Source: Flavobacteriales bacterium
GTDB lineage: Bacteria > Bacteroidota > Bacteroidia > UBA10329
Direction: 5' to 3'
Assembly (NCBI GenBank): GCA_016124845.1
Contig: WGMW01000049.1
Location: 36,529-100,528, forward strand
Length of the DNA stretch: 64,000 bases
A program made the position numbers and the translations under genes. Under the pieces are notes generated by a model. The model had not been told where the DNA came from, did not search any database, and saw nothing but the letters and a program-made list of their open reading frames with translations. How positions within the stretch are numbered: the stretch's first letter is position 1; every line of letters begins with the position of its first letter. This document shows positions 18,909 to 29,698 of the stretch, piece by piece.

Positions 18909-18963
18909 TCAGAAATAACTCACAATTCCGAAGTGGATTTTCCAGCGTGGAAATCGACTCGGG
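18909..18963 (-). repeat. Relic copy of the Omp85 gene 3' end
   Basis: Fifty-five bases, beginning with a TGA stop on the minus strand, match the true gene end at 19547-19601 with one substitution and two single-base indels. The ParE-type toxin-antitoxin pair lies between the copies. Confidence 0.88.
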
Positions 18964-18969
18964 ATCGGT

Positions 18970-18977
18970 TACCTTTG
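18970..18977 (+). promoter_or_regulatory. -7 box of the ParE-type module
   Basis: TACCTTTG matches TAnnTTTG and lies 24 bp before the antitoxin ATG, inside the inserted segment. The cassette therefore brings its own promoter. Confidence 0.5.
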
Positions 18978-19001
18978 ATACTTACCTGAAGATTTTTAGA
19001 A

Positions 19002-19250
19002 ATGAGTTTAGAAACGATCAAAATCAATCTTACCAAGCAGTTGCTCGCTGTTGAGGAGGAGTCGGTACTGATGGAGATCAAGTCAATTCTGGATCGTGAG
19101 GTGATCGCTGCTTATACGATTGATGGGAAACCGATGAGTGTTGAAGAATACAACAGTTCGTTGAAAAGTGCGGAAGAAGACCTTTCTGAAGGTCGTGTTA
19201 CCGATTCGTCTGACCTCAAGGAAGAAATGAAGTCATGGCGCAGGTCCTAA
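19002..19250 (+). CDS. Antitoxin of a ParE-type module
   Basis: An 82-residue acidic protein with helical N-terminus (IKINLTKQLLAVEEESVLM) and a linear C-terminal tail typical of short antitoxins. It overlaps the RelE/ParE-like toxin gene by 16 bp. No DNA-binding fold is obvious, so it may not be a repressor itself. The assignment rests on its size, its acidic tail and the neighbouring toxin. Confidence 0.72.
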   Translation: MSLETIKINLTKQLLAVEEESVLMEIKSILDREVIAAYTIDGKPMSVEEYNSSLKSAEEDLSEGRVTDSSDLKEEMKSWRRS

Positions 19251-19531
19251 GGGTCGAGTGGACCGATACTGCCAAACATGCCCTTCGAAATATCTATGAA
19301 TTTCATGCCGAACACGCTGAGGAATCGGCTTTCAGGATCGTGACGGAGATCGTTGAAAAGGCTGATTCCATCATTTACATGAAGCAGTTTCAAGTGGATG
19401 ATATCAACCCAGATTATCGAAGGATAGTGGTCGGATATTACAAGGTGCTTTACAGGGTGCAAGATTCGGTAGTAAAGGTGATGAATGTGTTTCCCACAAG
19501 ATCGGATTCTCGAAAGCTGGAACGGCTATGA
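19235..19531 (+). CDS. RelE/ParE-family toxin
   Basis: The 98-residue protein has the RelE/ParE fold pattern: VEWTDTAKHALRNIYEF at the start, and RRIVVGYYKVLYRV followed by VVKVMNVFPTRSDSRKL at the end. The family either inhibits gyrase (ParE) or cuts mRNA on the ribosome (RelE). The sequence alone does not decide which. It lies 15 bp from the convergent Omp85 gene and inside a pair of direct repeats of that gene's 3' end. Confidence 0.85.
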   Translation: MAQVLRVEWTDTAKHALRNIYEFHAEHAEESAFRIVTEIVEKADSIIYMKQFQVDDINPDYRRIVVGYYKVLYRVQDSVVKVMNVFPTRSDSRKLERL

Positions 19532-19546
19532 CTTTCTGCGATCACC

Positions 19547-21304
19547 TCAGAAATAACTCACAATTCCGAAGTGGATCTTTCCAGCGCGGAAATCGATCGG
19601 GTTTTTGAACTGTTTCCCTAAAGCATAATTGAGCGAGAACACACCGATCTTGGTAAAGAACGAGATGCCCAAACCGAAACCGAACGGGCGGTCCGTAATA
19701 CGTTTGTTGGTCGCGCGGTTCTCATAATACGCGCCATCAAAAAAGGCAAACAGGTAGCTGTTCTGATCCAGAAGAAAACGGTATTCGATGGTTCCGATGC
19801 TGAACATGGTGGCGTAGATTGCTTCCTCATCAAAACCACGTAGCGTTTTAAGACCACCAATTCGGAACGCCTCACTTTCAAACAGATTCTGGCTTCGCAT
19901 GTAACCACCGTTCACCTTTATCATGATTGTGCTCCGATTGGGAATGGGAACAAAATAAGACGCTTGCAGAACCGCGCTCAGCTGGAATGAACTCAGCTTC
20001 AATCCATCGTACCGACTGATCTCTACCGTAGCATCAGGAATGATCTTCTTCGCGCCCGCGCTGGCCTCGGCATATAGGTCGAAACCTTTCCGCGGATTGA
20101 GTCGGTAATCCAATCGCTGCATCTTGTAACCGAAACCGTAGAGTTGGGTTTTCGAATCCACGTTATCTGGGTTCAGCGTGGTGGTGGAGGTAAGCGTGGA
20201 AGGAGCCAACACGTTTGTGGAACGGATGTCGGCAAACACCTTAATGTAATCGTTGCCGATGAGATGGTATTGCAATCCTGCAACACCTTGCAGGTTGAGG
20301 TAAAGCGAATCACGTTTGTAGAGCTGAAACGTGCCATCCACACCAAAACCCGTGTTGAACAGGAACGGGTAAGCAAGATGGATATTCAAGTTCTGGGTCC
20401 GTGGTTGTGTTTTCTTCCACGAGAGGTCGATGAGTTCGCCACGTTTAAAAGCGCTTAGCAGTTTGATGGTGAGTTGCCCTGTAATAAGCACGCTTCCAGG
20501 CTTTTCGCTGCTGGGAAGCACACCCAGAATCCCATCAAATTGGCTCGCGCGTTTCTTGTCGAGGTACATATAGATGTCCGCTTTCCCATTCTTAAAAACC
20601 ACTTCGGGCGATTTGGTCTCGTTCACGAAAGCGATCTCTTTTACACGGGTGGAGATTGGTCTGATTCTACTTTCATTGTAAACCGATTTGGGTCTGATTC
20701 CCAGATAGTTCTGCAGATATTTGGGAACAACGCGTGCCGTACCTTTAATAATGATGCTATCAATAATGAATTGCTGATGCTTGTCCATGTTCAGCTTGGC
20801 CGAGAGCTGATTTCCTTGCAACGTAATGCTGTCCAGTTCTACATGCGTGAACGGATAACCACGGTTTTCATAAAAGCGAATGATACGTTTCTTGAGGCCG
20901 TTCAATCGCTTACCGCTCATGCTCGCGTCCTCAAATTGGTTGTCTCTGAATCCGACCTTTCGCAGCACATCTTCAGGTACATTTCCGTGGTCGATAGTGC
21001 CGAAACTGTATGGTTTTCCAATGTGCAGTTTGGCGATCACCGTGTCTTTTTTCCACGTCTGTTCATCCACGCCAGCTTCCGAATATCCATTCTCGTGCAG
21101 CGCGGTCATCAAACCTTGAAGCGCTGTCAGCGCGGTCATCGAATCGGCATAGAATTCCTTCAGCCCACCCAAGCGGTTCAGTTTGCTTGGTTTGATGGAC
21201 TCTTCCTTTTGTTCGATGATGAGACGAACGCGACTCTGAGCTACGGCACTGGCCGTGTTCAGAAAGAACAGCGCAAGAAGCATTATGCGGTAAAGTCGCT
21301 TCAC
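19547..21304 (-). CDS. Omp85/BamA-type outer-membrane protein
   Basis: The 585-residue product has a signal peptide (residues 1-23), an N-terminal POTRA-like region and a C-terminal beta-barrel ending in Phe. The barrel contains GLKTLRGFDEE, the conserved L6-loop RGF motif of the Omp85 superfamily. It is shorter than BamA and probably has fewer POTRA domains, so it may be a TamA-like or accessory assembly factor. The last 18 codons are repeated at 18909 beyond the toxin-antitoxin cassette. Confidence 0.85.
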   Translation of the reverse strand: MKRLYRIMLLALFFLNTASAVAQSRVRLIIEQKEESIKPSKLNRLGGLKEFYADSMTALTALQGLMTALHENGYSEAGVDEQTWKKDTVIAKLHIGKPYSFGTIDHGNVPEDVLRKVGFRDNQFEDASMSGKRLNGLKKRIIRFYENRGYPFTHVELDSITLQGNQLSAKLNMDKHQQFIIDSIIIKGTARVVPKYLQNYLGIRPKSVYNESRIRPISTRVKEIAFVNETKSPEVVFKNGKADIYMYLDKKRASQFDGILGVLPSSEKPGSVLITGQLTIKLLSAFKRGELIDLSWKKTQPRTQNLNIHLAYPFLFNTGFGVDGTFQLYKRDSLYLNLQGVAGLQYHLIGNDYIKVFADIRSTNVLAPSTLTSTTTLNPDNVDSKTQLYGFGYKMQRLDYRLNPRKGFDLYAEASAGAKKIIPDATVEISRYDGLKLSSFQLSAVLQASYFVPIPNRSTIMIKVNGGYMRSQNLFESEAFRIGGLKTLRGFDEEAIYATMFSIGTIEYRFLLDQNSYLFAFFDGAYYENRATNKRITDRPFGFGLGISFFTKIGVFSLNYALGKQFKNPIDFRAGKIHFGIVSYF

Positions 21305-21329
21305 GATGGCTAAACGCGGAACGCGCGGA

Positions 21330-22010
21330 TCATTGTGTGTTCAAGTTCCAATCGATGGGCGAGATGCCTTTCGATTCAAGAAACTGGTTGGTTTTTGAGA
21401 AATGTCTGCACCCGAAAAAACCACCATGTGCAGAAAGGGGAGAAGGATGTACGGATTTCAGAATAAGGTGGCCGTTCTCCATATTGATGAGCGATTCCTT
21501 GTTCTGGGCATAACGTCCCCAAAGCAGAAAAACCAGATTCTCTCGTTTGTCAGATAGCTTTTTGATGGCGGCATCCGTGAACTGCTCCCAACCTCGCTTT
21601 TGGTGCGAGCCTGCCTGACCCGCGCGCACCGTCAGTGTTGCGTTAAGCAACAACACTCCTTGGTCTGCCCATTTGGTCAGATTACCAGAGCGAGGCGTTT
21701 CCATTCCAACATCTGTTTTCAACTCCTTGAAAATGTTCTGTAGTGAAGGTGGAAACTGCACGCCATCGTTCACCGAAAAGCAAAGTCCGTGTGCCTGATT
21801 TGGACCATGATAAGGATCTTGCCCCAAAATGACAGCTTTCACCTTATCAACTGGTGTGTGATCGAAAGCGTTGAAAATGAGTGAACCTGGCGGAAAGACC
21901 GTTTGCGTTTGTTTTTCCTTCACCAGAAAATCGCGCAACTGCGAAAAATACTCCGCGTTGAATTCATCCTGTAACAACTTCAACCAGCTTGGTTCTATCT
22001 TGGGTTTCAT
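21330..22010 (-). CDS. ung: Uracil-DNA glycosylase, family 1
   Basis: The 226-residue enzyme has the water-activating motif GQDPYHGPNQAHG and the DNA-intercalation motif HPSPLSAHGGFFGCRHFS. It removes uracil from DNA to start base excision repair. The ATG at 22010 (MKPKIEPSW) gives the normal family length; the upstream in-frame 19 residues look non-coding. It follows the Omp85 gene on the same strand, 25 bp upstream. Confidence 0.96.
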   Translation of the reverse strand: MKPKIEPSWLKLLQDEFNAEYFSQLRDFLVKEKQTQTVFPPGSLIFNAFDHTPVDKVKAVILGQDPYHGPNQAHGLCFSVNDGVQFPPSLQNIFKELKTDVGMETPRSGNLTKWADQGVLLLNATLTVRAGQAGSHQKRGWEQFTDAAIKKLSDKRENLVFLLWGRYAQNKESLINMENGHLILKSVHPSPLSAHGGFFGCRHFSKTNQFLESKGISPIDWNLNTQ

Positions 22011-22187
22011 CTTTTTCTTAACAATTATGTCCGCTTTTCCATCATTTGTGTTGAAAACTAATCGCAAACCTTTTCAGGCAATCTGCGTAATCGGTTTTCA
22101 AAGAATAAATTTGCAACTCATTCGAGCAACAAAACGATTCATAGTCGCGTTTTAAGTTCACGTTCAACAAATAAACCAATAGAAATT

Positions 22188-22319
22188 TTGAAAAAGTCAG
22201 CCATCTTCTTTGCAGTTGTTGCGGTTACTGTGATGATCTTTTCTTCATGCAGAACAACGGAGCACTGCCCAGCTTACGGTAAGGCAGACGTCCCTGTTGA
22301 AAAGGGCGTGAACAGCTGA
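22188..22319 (+). CDS. Very short lipoprotein
   Basis: A 43-residue frame starts with TTG and reads KKSAIFFAVVAVTVMIF, then the lipobox FSSC, then RTTEHCPAYGK and a short tail to TGA. It has a complete lipoprotein signal and about 22 mature residues. Tiny Bacteroidota lipoproteins with a C-P-A-Y-G motif after the lipobox are familiar to me, which supports a real gene. Function unknown. It ends 8 bp before the convergent OsmC gene. Confidence 0.7.
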   Translation: MKKSAIFFAVVAVTVMIFSSCRTTEHCPAYGKADVPVEKGVNS

Positions 22320-22327
22320 TCGGACTT

Positions 22328-22738
22328 TCAAACGCTGTATGTGAATGAAACGGTCTGTTTGAGCGCTTCGCTCAGACTCAAGGCCACAGGACAAGTGGAA
22401 GCCGCTTTTTCGAGCACGGTCTTCTGAGCAGCGGTCAGGCCGCGGTCCTTGATCTCAATTACAACTTGAATTTCTGAAACCCTGCGTGGGTTCGAGGCCA
22501 TTATTTTGGTCACGGTTGCGTTGGTGCCCTCAATATTCATTTTTCCTTCGTTCGCCCTTATTCCCATGATGGTGAGCATGCAGCTTGCCAATGATGTTGC
22601 CAATAAATCAGTTGGCGAGAACGTTCTGCCCAAACCGTTGTTGTCTGTTGGAGCATCGGTTGTGATCTTGGTGGAACTTTTCAGATGCGTTGCCTCGGTA
22701 CTCAGTTCGCCAAGATAGATAACGTGTGATGTGGCCAT
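22328..22738 (-). CDS. OsmC/Ohr-family peroxiredoxin
   Basis: The 136-residue protein has both reactive cysteines of the OsmC family (LASCMLT near residue 55 and STCPVALS near residue 116). It reduces organic hydroperoxides in the cytoplasm using thiols. Its length fits the family (about 135-145). It is divergently placed from the gene at 22780. A bacillithiol gene elsewhere in the window is a possible thiol source, by inference only. Confidence 0.88.
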   Translation of the reverse strand: MATSHVIYLGELSTEATHLKSSTKITTDAPTDNNGLGRTFSPTDLLATSLASCMLTIMGIRANEGKMNIEGTNATVTKIMASNPRRVSEIQVVIEIKDRGLTAAQKTVLEKAASTCPVALSLSEALKQTVSFTYSV

Positions 22739-22766
22739 GATGCAAGTGGTAGCGTTGACTTAATTG

Positions 22767-22774
22767 TAACTTTG
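22767..22774 (+). promoter_or_regulatory. -7 box directly before the start codon
   Basis: TAACTTTG matches TAnnTTTG. Only five bases separate it from the ATG at 22780, so transcription would start at or very near the start codon (leaderless mRNA). Confidence 0.5.
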
Positions 22775-22779
22775 CACGA

Positions 22780-23601
22780 ATGTACAGGAAGCTTGTTTAT
22801 GCTGTATTCTGCGTTGGCCTGATGGTGTGCTCCATCAGACCTGCTCAGGCACAGGATGATGATGAATTGAAGCTTCCCACCGTTCCAAAAGGATCGGTTG
22901 CAGACAAGATAAAAGACCGCAGTTTTGATGACACGGAAGTGTTGATGAAGCAGGAATTCACAGGCGGTGCCATGATTCATACCCAAGGTTGGGGTCTGCT
23001 GCTAAGGCGCGCCAAGAACAAGACCTTTCTACACAAACGTTTGTTCGAGTTGGAAGCTGTGAGCATGGAGCATCCGAAGGAAATAAAGACCGTGAACCAA
23101 GGAGTGAACAATGCAAGCGGCTACGTGTATGGTGAACTGAACCAATTGGCGGTAACCCGTTTGGGCTACGGAAGGCATAATGTGTTGTATGCCAAGTTTG
23201 ACAAGGGCGTGGAAATCCGTTATCTCTACATCGGTGGTTTTTCCATGGCGTGGGCAAAGCCTATCTATTTGGATATCGCCCATTGGTCCAACGGAACGTT
23301 GCAATATGTCAGCACCGAACGGTACGACCCGAAGAATCCGGATCACAATCAGAACAATATCCTCGGAAGATCGTCTCCATTCAGGGGAATTGATAAGATG
23401 CAGTTTTACCCTGGGATCTATGGAAAGGCTGGGTTCAGTTTTGAATATGGAAGAAGACAAAAAGCGGTCAGAAGTTTGGAAGCAGGCGTGATCATCGACT
23501 ATTACATCAGAGATGTGCCAATGATGGCAAACATCCAAAACGCCCCCTATTTTCTGACGTTCTATTTAGGTTTCAATTTTGGTGCGAAGTGGTATAGATA
23601 A
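22780..23601 (+). CDS. Outer-membrane-like protein upstream of lipA
   Basis: The 273-residue protein has a signal peptide ending near AQAQDDD and a mature part of alternating hydrophobic strands (ARNVLYAKF-like, [20 protein letters not shown]) that looks like a small beta-barrel. I recognise no named family. Its TAA overlaps the lipA ATG by one base (TAATG), so the two are translated together. A link to lipoate is not implied. Confidence 0.68.
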   Translation: MYRKLVYAVFCVGLMVCSIRPAQAQDDDELKLPTVPKGSVADKIKDRSFDDTEVLMKQEFTGGAMIHTQGWGLLLRRAKNKTFLHKRLFELEAVSMEHPKEIKTVNQGVNNASGYVYGELNQLAVTRLGYGRHNVLYAKFDKGVEIRYLYIGGFSMAWAKPIYLDIAHWSNGTLQYVSTERYDPKNPDHNQNNILGRSSPFRGIDKMQFYPGIYGKAGFSFEYGRRQKAVRSLEAGVIIDYYIRDVPMMANIQNAPYFLTFYLGFNFGAKWYR

Positions 23602-24476
23602 TGAGTGAGGTTCAGACAGAGCAACAAGAAGAAAAGAGAACTCCCAAGCCGAAATGGTTGCGGGTAAAATTGCCAACAGGCAAAGAATACCAGAAGGTGC
23701 GCGGATTGGTGGAGGAGCATCAACTCCACACCATCTGCCAAAGTGGTAATTGCCCCAATATGGGTGAATGTTGGGGAGCGGGAACAGCCACGTTCATGAT
23801 CCTGGGAAACGTGTGCACGCGTTCGTGCGGGTTCTGTTCGGTGAGCACGGGTCGCCCCGAGGATGTGGACATTACCGAACCATACAAAGTTGCACAGAGC
23901 ATCAAACTGATGGAGGTGAAACATGCGGTCATCACCTCTGTTGACCGCGATGATCTTGCAGATGGTGGTTCTGAGATCTGGGCTGCAACGGTTCGTGCAG
24001 TTCGCAAGCACAGCCCAGGAACGACCATGGAGACACTGATTCCCGATTTCCGTGGGGAATGGCAGAATCTCCAACGCATTATTGATGTGGCACCAGAAAT
24101 CGTTTCGCACAATCTTGAAACGGTGAGAAGACTCACCAAGCAAGTTCGTATTCAAGCAAAATATGATCGAAGTTTGGAAGTATTGAAACGCTTAAAAGAC
24201 GCAGGGCTGAAAACCAAATCGGGCGTCATGCTCGGATTGGGTGAGTCGCGCGATGAGGTGATCGAGACCATGGAAGACCTCCGTAGCGTGGGAGTGGACA
24301 TACTAACGCTTGGGCAATATCTTCAACCAACCAAAAAGCATCTGCCTGTTGTGGAATTCATAACTCCAGAACAGTTCAAAGAGTACGAAACCGTTGGTTT
24401 GGAGATGGGATTCCGCTTTGTGGAAAGTGGTCCGTTGGTACGTTCCTCGTATCACGCGGAAAAGCACATTTTTTGA
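23601..24476 (+). CDS. lipA: Lipoyl synthase
   Basis: The 291-residue radical-SAM enzyme has both iron-sulfur motifs: [12 protein letters not shown] for the auxiliary 4Fe-4S cluster and CTRSCGFC (CxxxCxxC) for the SAM cluster. It inserts two sulfur atoms into octanoyl groups on lipoyl domains of pyruvate and 2-oxoglutarate dehydrogenases. The length is normal. The start overlaps the previous stop by one base. Confidence 0.97.
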   Translation: MSEVQTEQQEEKRTPKPKWLRVKLPTGKEYQKVRGLVEEHQLHTICQSGNCPNMGECWGAGTATFMILGNVCTRSCGFCSVSTGRPEDVDITEPYKVAQSIKLMEVKHAVITSVDRDDLADGGSEIWAATVRAVRKHSPGTTMETLIPDFRGEWQNLQRIIDVAPEIVSHNLETVRRLTKQVRIQAKYDRSLEVLKRLKDAGLKTKSGVMLGLGESRDEVIETMEDLRSVGVDILTLGQYLQPTKKHLPVVEFITPEQFKEYETVGLEMGFRFVESGPLVRSSYHAEKHIF

Positions 24477-24572
24477 ATCACTTGAATTTCAACTCGTTAG
24501 AACTGTAATTTATTGCCTCATTTTTGGCTCAATTAAGCACGGAAAAGGCACGTTCGCCCCTTGTTCTTTTTC

Positions 24573-24580
24573 TATATTTG
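24573..24580 (+). promoter_or_regulatory. -7 box of the M43 protease gene
   Basis: TATATTTG matches TAnnTTTG and lies 52 bp before the chosen ATG. Confidence 0.45.
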
Positions 24581-24632
24581 CCCACCGATGGTTTAACAAA
24601 ACTTAACGTTGAGACCATTCATTCAATACATT

Positions 24633-27503
24633 ATGATGATGAAAAAATATCTACTGATCACCACACTTCTTTTTTCCGCAATCGGTGTTTTTGCACAGAG
24701 CTATGAAAAGTGTGGTTCAAATATCGTTTTGCAAAAGCAGTTGCAAGACCCTGAGGTGCGCGCTCGCTACGAGGCTTTCAATGAAGCAGTGAACAGATAC
24801 GTGGCCGACCCTAATGTCCGAGTTGAAAGAAATGAGCAGGGCGTACGGATCATTCCGGTGGTGTTTCACATCCTTCACGGAGGAGGTCCTGAGAACATCA
24901 GTCTCACCAAGGTTCAACAGCAGATGGACGTGTTGAATGAGGATTACAGAAGATTGAATCCTGATACGGTGAACACGCCAGAACGTTTTTACGGTGATAC
25001 CGAGTACACGCATTTTACCTTCAATTCCGACTCCATTGCCGCGTTCGTTACCGATTCATCTTACATCAGACTATATAATAGGTACGATGAGGATTTCGTC
25101 TTCCATTTTAATGATGGTTCTGGAGGTCTTTCAGATTCGTTGGCCCAGGATTTTGCTAACGTTATCGAGGTGAACATTTCGAGTAATGCAGATACTGCTG
25201 CTTTGGCAACAGCATTGGCAAATGCAGTGAACGCGCAGAATGGACTCAGCGCGGTTTATTCACGAGACAGCACCTTTATCCAAGCACCTAACTTTACGGT
25301 TGATGGAAGTGAGGTTGCATCGTTGGATTATACCTCAGAGCATACTTTCACTACTTCATGGAATGGTACTGACACAGATACTACATGGTCTGATACATTG
25401 GTTGTGGTGCTGTTTGAAAATTCTCAGGATCCGTTATTGGCCACAGATACGCTCTATGTTTTTCCAGCAAATGTTACATACGATGTGTTTGACGGAAGCG
25501 GCAATGTGGTAAGTACGCAAGGCTTTACAGCTGAAGGGTCACTTACCCTGACTCACACGGAGATCGTGATGGTGAGCGGGCCTCACCGAGTTGATGTTTG
25601 GACAGATGGTCTTGGATATGTCACCGATGTTTTCACATCTCGTCTGCTCGAAATGAGCCCAGGAATAGACCAGCAGGGTAGTTACATTCCGGCTGATTGT
25701 AATATCGAATTCCGATTGGCCACCAAAGACCCCTTGGGAAACTGTACTGACGGGGTTGTGAGAGTGTTCACATCAAAGACGAATGATGCCAATGACGGAA
25801 CAGGTTTCAAGAGTGTAAGCTATTGGAATGCGTACAGCTACTTGAACATTTGGGTTGTAACGAATATTGATATGGATTTGCAAGGGGGGTACGTACTCGG
25901 TTATGCTCAATTTCCGAATTCAGGTCTTCTGTCAACAGATGGTATTACTGTCATTGCATCAAACATAAATACGCGTAATAATGGTGGTCGTACAGCTACA
26001 CACGAAGCTGGGCACTGGTTCAACCTCAAGCATGTTTGGGGAGATGCAGATTGTGGTTCTGATGATGTTCTCGATACTCCGACCGCTCAGAATCCAAACT
26101 TTGGTATTTGTGGCAACAATCCTGCTTACATCGGGCAGTTCGGTGGTTCTTCAACCTATTATAGTACCCCTTATAACGTAGGGGTTTGTGATCCCGATAA
26201 TCCTGATGGAGAGATGTTCGACAATTACATGGATTATTCTGATGATGTATGCATGAATATTTTTACACTTGGGCAGAAAGCGCGAATGGATTACACACTG
26301 GAAGGTGATGCAACGAACGCAGGGTTTCGCTCATACTTGATTTCTCAGGAGAATTTGGTGAATACTGGGGTTGCAGACCCATATACACAGCCCGATTGCG
26401 CACCAATAAGCTTGTTTTACTTCCAGCAGTCAAATGATTTTACAACTCAAAAGATGATCTGTGAAGGCGAGAACGTTCGGTTCTTTGAAGGTGCCTACAA
26501 TGGAAATGTCGACAATTATGATTGGACCTTTGATGGTGGTACACCAGCCACATCTACAGATGATAACCCGATAATCGATTATAACACACCTGGTGTTTAC
26601 GATGTTTCTTTGACGGTTTCAAATGCGGTTGGTTCTGACACAAGAACGGAACAGGATATGGTCATCGTAAGTTCAGCGACTGCTCAATACCAAAACTCTT
26701 GGGGTTATGTTGATAGCTATTGGTCTGAGCAGGGATTCTTGGATAACTATGTTGTGTTCAACCAAGATGGTTCGGACAATAAATGGGAATGGTTTGAAGG
26801 GCCGAAAGGAGGATTCAATAGTGATCAATCGGTTAGAATGTTCAATGTGGATAATCTTGTGGGAGAGATAGACGAATTGATATCGCCTTCTTATGATCTT
26901 TCTACGTTGGATAATCCAACGTTGCAGTTCCGATATTCAGGAGCGGCCATTGATAATACTCCGAATGATGAGTTGCGCATCATGGCCTCAGACAACTGTG
27001 GTGCAACTTGGTCCACAAGACAGTCGTTCTCTGGGTTTGAACTTACAAACGCGGGTCTTGTGTCTCAAAGTTACCGTCCCAATACAGCAAGTACTTGGTC
27101 AGATGTAAGCGTTGGACTTGGTTCATTTGCCAACAAGTCAAATGTTCGTATCAAGTTCCGCTGGATCTCTGGAGGAAGAAGCAATAACTTCTACATTGAT
27201 GACCTGACACTCTCAGGAAGTCCGTTGGGAATGGAAGACCTTGAACGTCAGATTGATCTGAGTTTGGCTCCAAATCCAACTACAGATATGACAACTGTTA
27301 CCATGAGTTTGCCAGAGGCAGCCACGATTAACTTGGAGATCATGGACGTTCTTGGTCGTGATGCAAAGACAATTTTCACACGTGAAATGTCGAACGGAAC
27401 ACACCGTTTCGATGTCAATCTTTCCGGTTATGCGGTAGGTGTTTACTACCTGCGCATCATGGTTGATAATGACATGGTGGTGAAAAAAATAGTTAAGAAT
27501 TGA
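24633..27503 (+). CDS. Secreted M43 metalloprotease with PKD and T9SS sorting domains
   Basis: The 956-residue product has a signal peptide (MMMKKYLLITTLLF). The zinc motif HEAGHWFNLKH (HExxHxxxxxH) lies near residue 455, and the Met-turn segment NYMDYSDDVCM follows, as in pappalysin-type M43 proteases. A PKD-like domain (about residues 615-680), a beta-sandwich region and a T9SS type A sorting domain (about the last 80 residues, starting LAPNPTTD) complete it. It should be exported through type IX secretion and degrade extracellular protein. Between the propeptide-like start (VFHILHGGG, QMDVLNEDYRRLN) and the catalytic strand (CNIEFRLATKDP) there is an unusual insert of about 240 residues. 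Confidence 0.9.
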   Translation: MMMKKYLLITTLLFSAIGVFAQSYEKCGSNIVLQKQLQDPEVRARYEAFNEAVNRYVADPNVRVERNEQGVRIIPVVFHILHGGGPENISLTKVQQQMDVLNEDYRRLNPDTVNTPERFYGDTEYTHFTFNSDSIAAFVTDSSYIRLYNRYDEDFVFHFNDGSGGLSDSLAQDFANVIEVNISSNADTAALATALANAVNAQNGLSAVYSRDSTFIQAPNFTVDGSEVASLDYTSEHTFTTSWNGTDTDTTWSDTLVVVLFENSQDPLLATDTLYVFPANVTYDVFDGSGNVVSTQGFTAEGSLTLTHTEIVMVSGPHRVDVWTDGLGYVTDVFTSRLLEMSPGIDQQGSYIPADCNIEFRLATKDPLGNCTDGVVRVFTSKTNDANDGTGFKSVSYWNAYSYLNIWVVTNIDMDLQGGYVLGYAQFPNSGLLSTDGITVIASNINTRNNGGRTATHEAGHWFNLKHVWGDADCGSDDVLDTPTAQNPNFGICGNNPAYIGQFGGSSTYYSTPYNVGVCDPDNPDGEMFDNYMDYSDDVCMNIFTLGQKARMDYTLEGDATNAGFRSYLISQENLVNTGVADPYTQPDCAPISLFYFQQSNDFTTQKMICEGENVRFFEGAYNGNVDNYDWTFDGGTPATSTDDNPIIDYNTPGVYDVSLTVSNAVGSDTRTEQDMVIVSSATAQYQNSWGYVDSYWSEQGFLDNYVVFNQDGSDNKWEWFEGPKGGFNSDQSVRMFNVDNLVGEIDELISPSYDLSTLDNPTLQFRYSGAAIDNTPNDELRIMASDNCGATWSTRQSFSGFELTNAGLVSQSYRPNTASTWSDVSVGLGSFANKSNVRIKFRWISGGRSNNFYIDDLTLSGSPLGMEDLERQIDLSLAPNPTTDMTTVTMSLPEAATINLEIMDVLGRDAKTIFTREMSNGTHRFDVNLSGYAVGVYYLRIMVDNDMVVKKIVKN

Positions 27504-27509
27504 TATTGA

Positions 27510-29695
<2,186 letters not shown>

Positions 29696-29698
29696 CGC

